Source of the DNA: Acidobacteriaceae bacterium
Lineage (GTDB): Bacteria; Acidobacteriota; Terriglobia; Terriglobales; Acidobacteriaceae
Length of the DNA stretch: 64,000 bases
NCBI GenBank assembly: GCA_028283625.1
Contig: JAPWKG010000026.1
Coordinates: 186,001-250,000 of the forward strand
Direction of reading: 5' to 3'
Under the pieces are notes generated by a model, which was not told where the DNA came from, did not search any database, and saw only the letters and a list, made by a program, of their open reading frames with translations. The translations under genes and the position numbers were made by a program. Positions 30,213 to 39,454 of the stretch are shown here, one piece after another. Each line of letters begins with the position of its first letter. Positions within the stretch are counted from its first letter, which is position 1.

Positions 30213-30905
30213 TCAGTTATGTGGTGCCGAGCGGAAATTGCAGCAGGAATTTTCGCTCGCCTTCGGGGTGAAGAGAACCGCGCGGCTATCGTCGCTGCGC
30301 CGCGCCCAGCCCTGGTCGAACATCCGGGACAACAGCGCCTTGCCGAGCGTGCCGGCCAGATGCGAGCGCCGTTCGCTCCAGTCCAGGCAGGATTTGCACA
30401 AGGGCCGGCGGTTGGAGGCGAGGCGGGACAGATCGATGCCGAAGGCCTCGAACTGCGCATAACCTTTCGGCGTCACCGACAGGTTCTCGCCATCCGTTTC
30501 GATCTCGCCGCGGCAGACGAAACTGTCGAGCATCCGCACCCCGAAATCGCCGGCCAGATGATCGTAGCAGACCCGCGCCTTTCTGAGCGCCGGGTCCTTG
30601 GGGCCGGGCCGGTAGCGCAGATGCCCGCGGCTTGCGGCAAACCCCATGATCGTTTCGAGAAGCGCGCCCGTCGCCGCATCGGCAAGGGTGAAATAACGAT
30701 GCCGCCCCTGTTTGCGCTGAACGATCAGCCCGCCATCCTCGAGCTTGGAAAGATGCGTGCTCGCGGTCTGCAGCGTCACGCCGGCCGCCTGCGACAGCTC
30801 GGTCGCCGTCAGCGCCTTGCCGCCGATCAGCGCCGTCAGCATGTTGGCGCGCGCGGGATCACCGATCAGCGTGCCGATGCGGGCTATGTCCGGTCCTTCT
30901 TTCAT
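30213..30905 (-). CDS. ArsR-family winged-helix regulator with C-terminal domain
   Basis: 230 residues. Residues 1-90 are an ArsR-type HTH (GDPARANMLTALIGGKALTATEL, then LQTASTHLSKLEDGGLI and RHRYFTLAD). The C-terminal ~130 residues (GPKDPALRKARVCYDHLAGDFG..., SCLDWSERRSHLAGTLG, CCNF) form the extension found in a common proteobacterial subgroup. Start ATG 30905 has GGGAGG nine bases upstream; ATG 30914 is too close to it. It diverges from a NIPSNAP/ABM gene pair and an inverted repeat lies between them, so it probably represses that pair and itself. Confidence 0.85.
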   Translation of the reverse strand: MKEGPDIARIGTLIGDPARANMLTALIGGKALTATELSQAAGVTLQTASTHLSKLEDGGLIVQRKQGRHRYFTLADAATGALLETIMGFAASRGHLRYRPGPKDPALRKARVCYDHLAGDFGVRMLDSFVCRGEIETDGENLSVTPKGYAQFEAFGIDLSRLASNRRPLCKSCLDWSERRSHLAGTLGKALLSRMFDQGWARRSDDSRAVLFTPKASENSCCNFRSAPHN

Positions 30906-30938
30906 GGCGCGCATCCTCCCACATTTTTGGCCTCCATA

Positions 30939-30956
30939 CTTCGATCGTAGTCGAAG
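30939..30956. promoter_or_regulatory. Palindromic operator between ArsR regulator and NIPSNAP gene
   Basis: CTTCGA-TCGTAG-TCGAAG, 18 bp, lying 34 bp upstream of the regulator start and 64 bp upstream of the divergent NIPSNAP gene. This is the usual placement for an ArsR-family operator. Confidence 0.55.
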
Positions 30957-31019
30957 CATCCTTGTGCGGCAACATGGCAGAAATGGCCGGTCACGAGGAC
31001 AAAAAACAAGGGAAATGCC

Positions 31020-31361
31020 ATGATCACCTGTTTCATCCGCTACGAGATCGATCCGTTCAAGCGGGACAAGTTCGCCGATTATGCCCGCGCCTGGGGCCAG
31101 GCGATCCCGCGCAACGGCGCCGAGCTGATCGGTTATTTCGGCCCGCATGAAGGTTCGGCCACCACCGCCTACGGCGTCTACAACATCGAAAACCTTGCCG
31201 CCTATGAGGCCTATCGTGCCAGATTGGCCGCCGATCCGCTGGGCCTGGAGAATTACGAATTCGCCAAACGGGAACGGTTCATCCTCAGGGAAGACCGTAT
31301 CTTCCTCAAGAACCTGTCTTTGCCCCACGGCGCACCAAGGGAGGTTTTGTCAAAGCCATGA
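31020..31361 (+). CDS. NIPSNAP-family protein
   Basis: 113 residues of ferredoxin-like alpha/beta fold: ITCFIRYEIDPFKRDKFADY and HEGSATTAYGVYNIENLAAYEAYR, ending FILREDRIFLKNL. NIPSNAP/ABM proteins are dimeric; some act as small oxygenases or ligand binders. The stop overlaps the start of the next gene by four bases (ATGA), so the two are translationally coupled, and both probably answer to the divergent ArsR regulator. Confidence 0.83.
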   Translation: MITCFIRYEIDPFKRDKFADYARAWGQAIPRNGAELIGYFGPHEGSATTAYGVYNIENLAAYEAYRARLAADPLGLENYEFAKRERFILREDRIFLKNLSLPHGAPREVLSKP

Positions 31362-31705
31362 TTGCCGTCATCTTCGAAGTCGTGCCCTATATGGGCGAAC
31401 GCCACCGTTATCTGGATCTTGCCGGAGACCTGCGCTCCGAACTGGAAAAGATCGACGGTTTCATCTCGATCGAACGTTTCGAAAGCCTGACCATGCGCGG
31501 GAAAATCCTGTCGTTGTCCTTCTGGCGCGACGAGGAGGCGGTGAGGGGATGGCGCAATGTCGAAGCGCATCGCGCCGCCCAACAGGCCGGCCGCAACGGC
31601 ATCTTTGCCGATTACCGGCTGCGCATCGGCCATGTGCTGCGCGACTACGGCATGTTCGAACGCGCCGAGGCGCCGGCCGACAGCCGGGGCGTCCATGCGG
31701 CGTAA
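31358..31705 (+). CDS. Antibiotic biosynthesis monooxygenase (ABM) domain protein
   Basis: 115 residues: IAVIFEVVPYMGERHRYLDLA, then GFISIERFESL and LSLSFWRDEEAVRGWRN, a compact ABM/EthD-like ferredoxin fold. Such proteins oxidise quinols or aromatic compounds, or act as heme- or ligand-binding dimers; the substrate is not indicated. It starts inside the stop of the NIPSNAP gene (ATGA). Confidence 0.83.
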   Translation: MIAVIFEVVPYMGERHRYLDLAGDLRSELEKIDGFISIERFESLTMRGKILSLSFWRDEEAVRGWRNVEAHRAAQQAGRNGIFADYRLRIGHVLRDYGMFERAEAPADSRGVHAA

Positions 31706-31711
31706 CCGGCC

Positions 31712-33417
31712 TCAGCTGTAGCGTGCCTCGGCAAGATCGATCTCGCGGATGAGTTTGCGGGCGATCTCCTCGGACACTTTCCGGGCGCGGCTGAGGCGAA
31801 AGATCTCGTCGCGCTCGGCCCGAAGGGCGGCTAGCCTCAGCCGTTTGTCGACGTCTTCCATCCGCCGCACCTGTTCCGCCTCGTCGCCGATCTTCGACCG
31901 TCCGTCGATACGCTGCCGGTAGAGTTCCATCAGGCGGGTGCCGACATCGCCATAGAGGTCGGCATCGGTGCGGCCTTCGCTCATCGCGTGCTGCAGCTTT
32001 TCGATCATCCGGATCGCCGCTTCGGACGAGGCGATACGCGCGGTATCCTCTTCCTTGTGGTGATCGGGTTCGGGCGGCAGTTCGAGGTTCTTGAGCAGGA
32101 AGGGCAGGCCGATGCTGGCGGCGATCAGCGATACGATGATCACGCCGGCGGCCAGGAAGATCGCCAGATCACGCGCCGGGAAGGGCGTGACGCCGTCGCC
32201 GAGAAAGAAGGGCAGCGTCAGCACACCGGCAAGGGTGATCGCCCCGCGCACGCCGGCAAGCGAGGTTGCCACAAGCAGCTTCCAGTGCGGCCTGCGGATC
32301 TGCTGGCCACGCCGGGCAGCGCGGAACATGGTGAAATGCAGCGACACCCACACCCAGGCGAAACGCAGGATGGCGAGCGCGACATTGATGGCGATCACAT
32401 AGCCGATCAGCCAGAGCGGGTCGATATGGCCCGTCTCGGTGACCACTTTGGCCGCCCCCGAAACGATGCCCGGCAACTGTTCGCCCAGCAGCACGAACAT
32501 CGTGCCGTTGAGCGCAAACTGCACCGTATCCCAGACCGCATTGCGCCGCACGCGGGTGATCGCCAGCGCCTGGCCTCTCAACTCGCATAACTCATGGTGA
32601 CGCCGGCAGCGACCGCGGCAAGAATGCCCGAACAATGCAGATGTTCGGCGATCAGATAGGCGCCGAAGGGAATGAGCAGGCTGATGAGGATCTGCGCGCC
32701 CGGCTCTTCGCCGAGTTTTCTGGAAACCGTATCCTTCACCCGCACCACCAGCCAGGTAACACCGAAACCGATGGCCACGCCGCCGATCGCCACCCACAGG
32801 AAGGTGCCGACCGCATCGGTCACCGAAAACGCGCCGGTGACGGCTGCGGCCACCGCAAACCGCATGCAGACCAGGCCCGACGCATCGTTGAGCAGCGATT
32901 CCCCTTCGAGAATATGCATCAGCCGCGGCGGGATGGTGACGCGCTGGGCGATTGCCGAAACCGCGACCGGATCGGTCGGCGAAACGATGGCCGCCAGCGC
33001 AAAGGCCACCGCCAGCGGCATGGCCGGGATCATCCAGTGGATGAGGAAGCCGAGCCCGATCACCGTGAACACGACAAGCCCGAGCGCCAGTTCCAGGATC
33101 ACCGCCTTGTCGCGGAAAAGCCCTTCCTTGGGGATGCGCCAGCCATCGAGAAACAGAAGCGGCGGCAGGAACAGCAGGAAGAAGATATCCGGCTGCAATT
33201 CGACACCGCCGCCGGTGACACCGGCAATCGCCGCCCCAAGCGCGATCTGGATCAGCGGCAACGGAATGGCAAGCGGCAGCAGGCGTGAGATCGTACCGCT
33301 GAGGATGACGGCGAGCAGCATGACGAGCCCGATGGTGATGCTTTCCAAGTCTTCGAATACCTGTTCCGTTCGCAATGTTTCCTTGAATAGGAAGCGAATG
33401 CGGGAGATGCAAGGCAA
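31712..33417 (-). CDS. CPA1-family Na+/H+ antiporter, frameshifted
   Basis: About 568 residues when repaired, with roughly 12 membrane segments and a cytoplasmic C-terminal tail of about 130 charged residues. The conserved core IVSPTDPVAV and LEGESLLNDASGLV identifies a NhaP/YjcE-type antiporter, which exports Na+ (or K+) for protons. The frame breaks at about 32,584: VTMSYA must join ELRGQALAITR, needing one extra G on the coding strand. The start is uncertain: TTG 33417 (MPCISR) or TTG 33375 a little downstream; no good ribosome-binding site separates them. Confidence 0.84.
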
Positions 33418-33470
33418 AGGGGCGGGAAAAACGGGAGAGCGCGGCTTCGGTGCGAACCGAGATGATCAAG

Positions 33471-33809
33471 CTATGGTCTGGCGATCGTCATCATCCGTTC
33501 AATTGCCGATTTCAGTTGAGGCAAATCGTGCTGGATGGCGTCCCAGATCACGTCGCTGGCGATTCGATGATATTCGTGGCGCAATACGTTTCCCATGCCG
33601 CGGATCGAACTCCATGGGATGTTTCGCTCGGTATCAAGCAACTCCGCTGGGATGTGCCGGCTTGCTTCCGAAATGATCTCGATAGCCCGCTGGATTCCCA
33701 GAAAGACCATGAATTCAGCCTCGATTTCCTCTCTGGTCCTTGGCCGTTTTCTCGATCCTTCGAAATCATCAAGAATTTCATCCAGAACGATCGTTGCATC
33801 GCGCGCCAT
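33471..33809 (-). CDS. HepT-like toxin (HEPN RNase fold, DUF86)
   Basis: 112 residues. All-alpha HEPN protein of the HepT/MntA (type VII) toxin-antitoxin family: MVFLGIQRAIEIISEASRHIP, then WSSIRGMGNVLRHEYHRI, which holds the conserved R...HxY catalytic stretch. HepT acts as an RNase or is neutralised by AMPylation of its Tyr by MntA. Its start shares one base with the stop of the preceding nucleotidyltransferase gene, the classical arrangement. Confidence 0.85.
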   Translation of the reverse strand: MARDATIVLDEILDDFEGSRKRPRTREEIEAEFMVFLGIQRAIEIISEASRHIPAELLDTERNIPWSSIRGMGNVLRHEYHRIASDVIWDAIQHDLPQLKSAIERMMTIARP

Positions 33810-34105
33810 CAGAAAATCCGTGTCGCCGAGTGCTCGATCCCGTCTTTCAGCATGGGATGAAGGCTGTCGCGGGTCGTCACGTCTATCTCGGTCGAGAACT
33901 CCTCTTCGAGAAACAGCTTTATGCCGATCAGATCGAACAGCGAAAACTTCTTCGTCCCATCATAATCGATGAACAGGTCGAGGTCGCTTTCCGCACCGGC
34001 CTCGTCGCGGGCAACCGAACCGAACAGGTAAAGCGAGGTCGCGCCGAGCGCCTTGATGGCGTCGGCCTTTTGCGTCAGCTTCTCGATCGCCTCGGTCCGT
34101 TTCAT
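33809..34105 (-). CDS. MntA-like nucleotidyltransferase antitoxin
   Basis: 98 residues of minimal nucleotidyltransferase fold with the active-site motif LFGSVARDEAGAESDLDLFID (G-S-x10-D-x-D), which binds Mg-ATP. In the MntA/HepT system it inactivates HepT by transferring AMP to the toxin tyrosine. It is the first gene of the pair and is read away from ccrM. Confidence 0.87.
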   Translation of the reverse strand: MKRTEAIEKLTQKADAIKALGATSLYLFGSVARDEAGAESDLDLFIDYDGTKKFSLFDLIGIKLFLEEEFSTEIDVTTRDSLHPMLKDGIEHSATRIF

Positions 34106-34231
34106 GGATACAACTCTAGCGCATCGGCGAAAAAAGCGGAAAAGATTTCGTAAAATCCACGCTGCACATCAGCCCGTGCCGGCAAGCCATTGGAACATTT
34201 TCTAGAAATCGGACGGGTGCTTCAGCTTTTG

Positions 34232-34252
34232 GTAACCAGAATGAGTAACCAT
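34232..34252 (+). promoter_or_regulatory. Directly repeated GTAACCA motif upstream of ccrM
   Basis: GTAACCA occurs at 34232 and 34245, 13 bp apart; the second copy continues as GTAACCAT. This is one base from the CtrA half-site TTAACCAT and sits 45-65 bp before the ccrM start. CtrA controls ccrM in Caulobacter and rhizobia; binding here is inferred. Confidence 0.4.
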
Positions 34253-34281
34253 AACAGTCAGTAAATTCGTTTTATGTATAG

Positions 34282-35427
<1,146 letters not shown>

Positions 35428-35497
35428 ACCACCAGCCGAACCAGATCGATCCTTTCCTCTTCCGGTTTTGTACCTCTAGTCCCGGAAGAGGATCATC

Positions 35498-35534
35498 GGC
35501 GCCCGGGCGGCTGTGCCCGGGCGCCATTTTTTTT
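35498..35534 (+). terminator. Rho-independent terminator of ccrM
   Basis: 11-bp perfect stem GGCGCCCGGGC (35498-35508) / GCCCGGGCGCC (35515-35525), loop GGCTGT, followed by A and a run of eight to nine T. Confidence 0.95.
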
Positions 35535-35543
35535 GGACCTAAG

Positions 35544-35864
35544 CTAGAAGAACCGCGTTCTGTTCAGCCGCACGCGATCGGCAAGCAGCGCAAGTCTGCT
35601 CGCCACATAGATCCCGCTTTCCATCACGCTGATCCTCACCGCACCGTCCGCCTCGAACGTGTCCACGGTCGTATCCGTCACCGCGCCGTCGAGAAAATCG
35701 GTTGTCACCGTCAATCGCCGGCCCGAGCGTGAGACCGTCACCCTCTTGCACAGGCCGTCCCTCATTTCGAAGGCAAAACTCTGCTCGAAATAATCGGATG
35801 ACATCTCGACTGTATCTGAGTTTCTGTCAGGATGAAGATACATGGAAGCCTGCTTGGCGAACAC
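35544..35864 (-). CDS. Hypothetical protein
   Basis: 106 residues, not recognised. Beta-rich pattern with alternating hydrophobics (FAFEMRDGLCKRVTVSRSGRRLTVTTD) and a basic C-terminus ending LNRTRFF. No signal peptide or membrane segment. It stops 10 bp after the ccrM terminator T-run, on the opposite strand, and diverges from the S24 regulator gene. An internal ATG at 35843 (MYLHPDRNSD) is an alternative start. Confidence 0.5.
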   Translation of the reverse strand: MFAKQASMYLHPDRNSDTVEMSSDYFEQSFAFEMRDGLCKRVTVSRSGRRLTVTTDFLDGAVTDTTVDTFEADGAVRISVMESGIYVASRLALLADRVRLNRTRFF

Positions 35865-36013
35865 AGTTTCGCTATACCGGGAAAGACGACTTGCAGTTGC
35901 GCATCCGCCGGGTAATCTGACTATGAATCCATCCTGATGGATGGTGAAATTGCACTGAAATTAGTAAAATGTTTTTCACCTGTAAACCAATTTCCACTCA
36001 GAGTTACATGTAG

Positions 36014-36778
36014 ATGAAAATTCTACTCTCGGACGATGTCGCGGGCAGGATCGAATCCAAGCTTGCCAAGTTTTCGCGTAGCTGGGCGAAGCTGGGTCTC
36101 GATCCCCTGCGGCAGGCGGTTTGCTTCAAGGTTCTTGTTCTGTGCGAGATGCTTGGCGGCAGGACGTTGGCCGCCGATGCCGTCGATCTGGCCGACAACA
36201 CGCTCGACAATTACCGCCATGGCAAGAAGGACCCGACCTTCGCCAAGCTGGAACTGATGGCCGACAAGGCTGGGATTGCCGCGCGTTATCTGGGCGGGGA
36301 GTGGTTCTTCGAGAAGGACGCCATACGGATCGAGCTTTCCGGGCGTGGTGGTGTTTCGCGTTTTACCGCGCCGCCCGGTCTGATGGACAATCCGACCCAA
36401 CCCTATCTGCACGGCTATGACGAGATCGTGCCGTCATTCGCGGCGGCCGACGTGATCGAGCAATATTGGGCAAGGCTCGGGCTTGATCCGGCCTCGCTTT
36501 CGACAGTGCTGGCGGAAGGCGACAGCATGATGCCGACCATTGCCGATCAGTCGCCGGTCTTCCTCGATACCGGCGATCGCGGTCTCGTCGATGGCGCGAT
36601 TTATGCCATCAAGGTCGATGGGCGGCTGATCATTCGCCGTGTCCAGCGGCTGATCGGCGGCGGGCTGCAATTGCTGGCCGACAATGCAAGCGCCTATCCG
36701 CCCCAGGAAATCGGCGAAAAAACGCTCGCCGATCTCGATATTCTCGGCCGCGTGCGCAGCGCCGCCGTCACCTGCTGA
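36014..36778 (+). CDS. HTH regulator with S24/LexA-like peptidase fold
   Basis: 254 residues. N-terminal HTH of XRE type: AADAVDLADNTLDNYRHGKKDPTFAKLELMADKAGI. C-terminal S24 domain: VLAEGDSMMPTIADQS contains the expected Ser nucleophile near residue 170. The strand that carries the general-base Lys in LexA and phage repressors reads GRLIIRRVQRL, with Arg in the Lys position, so self-cleavage is doubtful. No phage genes lie nearby; it is probably a chromosomal regulator retained in rhizobia. Targets unknown. Confidence 0.78.
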   Translation: MKILLSDDVAGRIESKLAKFSRSWAKLGLDPLRQAVCFKVLVLCEMLGGRTLAADAVDLADNTLDNYRHGKKDPTFAKLELMADKAGIAARYLGGEWFFEKDAIRIELSGRGGVSRFTAPPGLMDNPTQPYLHGYDEIVPSFAAADVIEQYWARLGLDPASLSTVLAEGDSMMPTIADQSPVFLDTGDRGLVDGAIYAIKVDGRLIIRRVQRLIGGGLQLLADNASAYPPQEIGEKTLADLDILGRVRSAAVTC

Positions 36779-36788
36779 TATTGCGAAC

Positions 36789-37403
36789 CTAGATCGCCAC
36801 GCCGTGGGCGATCAGATCCTTGCGCAGGGTTTCGGCATCGGTGAACTGCACGGCTTTCCAGCCGGCCGCGCGTGCGCCTTCCACATTCACCATCGTATCG
36901 TCGATGAAGATCGACTTTTCCGGCGCAAGGCCGAAATCCTTCGCATGCCGCTCGTAGATCGCCACGTCCGGCTTGATCAGCCCGATCTCGCCCGACACGG
37001 TTACGCCGCGCGTCGCATTGAGGAACGGAAAAATCCCGCGCGCCTCGACAAATGTATCGGCGGCGAAATTGGTCAGCATCGTCACGTCATGGCCCTTGTC
37101 GATCAGTTCGAGCATCAGGGCCACGGAGCCGTCATAGGCATGCGGCACCATCTCGTGCCAATGCTTGCGGAAGGCGCGGATATGCTCTTCGCGATCGGGA
37201 TGCTGCGCGATCAGCAGCGCCTCGGCCTCTTCCCAGGTGCGGCCGCGATCCTGCTCGATGTTCCAGTCATGGGTGCAGATGTTCTGGAAGAACCATTTGC
37301 GCTCGTCGGCGTCGGGAATGATGCGGGAAAAGGGAAGGTTCGGGTCGTAATGGATGAGAACCTTGCCGATGTCGAAGACGATATGGTCGATCTGGCCTGC
37401 CAT
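36789..37403 (-). CDS. HAD-superfamily hydrolase (YihX-like)
   Basis: 204 residues. Motif I is degenerate, VFDIGKVLIHYD: the second Asp is replaced, as in YihX/haloacid-dehalogenase-like phosphatases of this subgroup (FDxGxVL). Motif II TNFA near residue 115, motif III KPDVAIYERH, motif IV FIDDTMVNVEGA. Probably a sugar- or nucleotide-phosphatase; the substrate is unknown. It precedes mutY on the same strand order (mutY then this gene) with 13 bp between them and is likely co-transcribed. Confidence 0.85.
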   Translation of the reverse strand: MAGQIDHIVFDIGKVLIHYDPNLPFSRIIPDADERKWFFQNICTHDWNIEQDRGRTWEEAEALLIAQHPDREEHIRAFRKHWHEMVPHAYDGSVALMLELIDKGHDVTMLTNFAADTFVEARGIFPFLNATRGVTVSGEIGLIKPDVAIYERHAKDFGLAPEKSIFIDDTMVNVEGARAAGWKAVQFTDAETLRKDLIAHGVAI

Positions 37404-37416
37404 GATGGTTCCTGAA

Positions 37417-38520
37417 TCAGCGTTTCACAAAGGCGGTTGGAATAGCCTGACTGATTACCTTTTTCATGACAGTCGGCAAAGCCTGTTCGTCGAGTTCCTC
37501 GACCGCCACCCACCAGCCCGCTGGCGCGTCCGCGGTCGCGATGCGGCTGCGATAGACCGAAAGCCTCAGCTCGAAATGGGTGAACACATGGGTGATGACC
37601 CCGCAAGGCTGCCAGTCGGCATCGAAGGGCGCGTGTTCCGAACCCGTTCCGCCGTCGATCCGCGCGGTCCAGGCGGTCGTCGGCACTTCCGTCATGCCGC
37701 CAAGCAGACCGGTCTCGACCCGTCGCCGCAAAAGGATGGTGCCTTCGTCGGTGACGGCGACGAAAGCCGCCCCGACACGCACCGGCTTATCCTTTTTCTT
37801 GGCCTTCACCGGAAAACGCTCAGGGTCGTGCTCGCTGAGCGCCAGACAGTCGTCGCGGAAGGGACAGAGCGCGCAGGCAGGGCGTTTCGGCGTGCAGATG
37901 GTTGCCCCCAGATCCATCATCGCCTGGGCAAAATCGCCCGGCCGGTCCGAAGGCGTCAGTTCGCGCACCTTTTGTTTCATCAGCGGTTTGGAGCCGGGCA
38001 GGGGGGCGTCGATCGCAAACAGGCGCGAGATCACCCGCTCGACATTGCCGTCCATCACGGCCGATTGCCGGTTGAAGGCTATGGCCGCGACAGCCGCCGA
38101 CGTATAGTCGCCAATCCCCGGCAGGGCTCTGAGCCCGTCCTCGGTATTCGGGAAAATGCCGTCATGGTCGTTGGCCACCGCTTCGGCGCATTTTTTGAGG
38201 TTGCGGGCGCGGGCGTAATATCCGAGCCCCGCCCATGCGGCCATCACGTCGTCTGAAGGGGCAGCGGCAAGATCCGTCACCTTCGGCCAGCGGTCGAGAA
38301 ATTTGGCGAAATAGGGTTTGACCGCCTGCACCGTGGTCTGCTGCAGCATCACTTCCGACAGCCAGATATGGTAGGGATCGGCCCGTTTCCCGGCTTTGGC
38401 CGCAGAAGGGCTCACCCGCCAGGGCAGTTCGCGATGGTGCCGGTCATACCAGGAAAGCAGCCTTGTCGCGTGGGCGCGGTGGAGGTGGGGGAGAGCGTAT
38501 CGAGCATCGTTTGCCGTCAT
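37417..38520 (-). CDS. mutY: A/G-specific adenine DNA glycosylase MutY
   Basis: 367 residues from ATG 38520. Removes A mispaired with 8-oxoG. Helix-hairpin-helix region LPGIGDYTSAAVAAIAF with catalytic Asp in VMDGNVERVISR. The [4Fe-4S] cluster loop is C-x6-C-x2-C-x5-C (CTPKRPACALCPFRDDC). Helix with EVMLQQTTV near residue 45 (catalytic Glu) and a C-terminal NUDIX-like domain (EGTILLRRR ... LLGGMTEVP) for 8-oxoG recognition. It diverges from the DUF721 gene with 26 bp between the starts. Confidence 0.95.
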   Translation of the reverse strand: MTANDARYALPHLHRAHATRLLSWYDRHHRELPWRVSPSAAKAGKRADPYHIWLSEVMLQQTTVQAVKPYFAKFLDRWPKVTDLAAAPSDDVMAAWAGLGYYARARNLKKCAEAVANDHDGIFPNTEDGLRALPGIGDYTSAAVAAIAFNRQSAVMDGNVERVISRLFAIDAPLPGSKPLMKQKVRELTPSDRPGDFAQAMMDLGATICTPKRPACALCPFRDDCLALSEHDPERFPVKAKKKDKPVRVGAAFVAVTDEGTILLRRRVETGLLGGMTEVPTTAWTARIDGGTGSEHAPFDADWQPCGVITHVFTHFELRLSVYRSRIATADAPAGWWVAVEELDEQALPTVMKKVISQAIPTAFVKR

Positions 38521-38546
38521 GGGGGATCTTGCCCTATACTTGTAGA

Positions 38547-39119
38547 ATGAATGCGCCGGCATCAAGGACGGCCAAGTCGCAACAGACCGGTTATCCAGTC
38601 ATGATTAAGCCCGCCAAGAGAACGCCCTTCCAGCGCAAGGGCGCAAATCAGATCGCCGAGATCGCCAACGGCCTCATCGATCCGGTGCTGGCCAAGCGCG
38701 CCGGCATTTCCACCGCACTGCTCGGCTCCTGGGACGAGATCGCCGGCGAGGAATTTGCCGATTGCACCCGGCCGGAAAAGATCGTCTGGGCCCGCAATGA
38801 CGGTTACCGCGACGACGGTTATACGCCCGGTACCCTGACGATCGCCTGCGAAGGCGCCCGCGCGCTTTTCCTCACCCACGCGCAGGGAGAGCTGATCGGC
38901 CGCATCAACGCCTTTTTCGGCTTTCCGGCCGTGCGCCAGATCCGCATCGTCCAGAAACCGGTCTCGCCGCAGGTCAAGCATTCGAAGACCCCACGGCCGC
39001 TGAAGGGCGAACCGGCGCAAAAACTGCACGACATGATGGAAGGCATCGAAAGCGAGGCGCTGCGCAAGGCGGTTGAGCGGCTGGGGACTGCGGTTCTGCA
39101 GCAGAAACGGGGACGGTAG
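38547..39119 (+). CDS. DUF721 (DciA-like) protein
   Basis: 190 residues. The N-terminal 100 residues carry the DUF721/DciA KH-like fold: GSWDEIAGEEFADCTRPEKI and GTLTIACEGARALFLTHAQGELIGRINAFFG. DciA proteins help load the replicative helicase DnaB in bacteria lacking DnaC; that role for this rhizobial branch is inferred. The C-terminal helix (EALRKAVERLG) is charged. Start ATG 38547. In rhizobia this gene stands between mutY and the DsbA-like/smc genes, as here. Confidence 0.82.
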   Translation: MNAPASRTAKSQQTGYPVMIKPAKRTPFQRKGANQIAEIANGLIDPVLAKRAGISTALLGSWDEIAGEEFADCTRPEKIVWARNDGYRDDGYTPGTLTIACEGARALFLTHAQGELIGRINAFFGFPAVRQIRIVQKPVSPQVKHSKTPRPLKGEPAQKLHDMMEGIESEALRKAVERLGTAVLQQKRGR

Positions 39120-39454
39120 GCTCCCGCTGCGAACCCCCTCACCAACAAAATCTAGCACTTAGCCTTTGGCTAAGATGCTGATTTTGTAACCTCTCCCACC
39201 AAGGGAGAGGTAGGGCGTCGAGAGTGCGGCACTGTATCTCTCCCCCTTGTGGGAGAGAAAGCGATTTCAACATCTTAGCCAAAGGCTAAGTGTTAGAAAT
39301 CGCAAGTGAGGGGATTTTCTCCGGTATCGAATGCCCCAACAACCGCAATTTGTCACAATTCTTTGAAGTAAGTTACGTATCGGCAACTTGCCGGGGAGGA
39401 AGCGCCGGGATACGGAGTTTCCGACCTAAAAGATTCCTTGAACACGGGTGTTCC
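39120..39454. repeat. Rhizobial intergenic mosaic repeat with 22-bp inverted arms
   Basis: 335-bp non-coding gap. Perfect 22-bp inverted arms at 39156-39177 and 39271-39292; each arm is itself hairpin-like (CTTAGCC-TTT-GGCTAAG). Between them lie two internal palindromes of the CTCTCCC...GGGAGAG type (around 39192-39212 and 39236-39258), a motif very common between rhizobial genes. It looks like a mobile or foldback RIME-type intergenic element. No coding capacity. Confidence 0.75.

Noticed and set aside
36014-36778. Prophage suggested by the S24 repressor
   Set aside because: No integrase, terminase, portal or lysis genes around it; neighbours are housekeeping genes.
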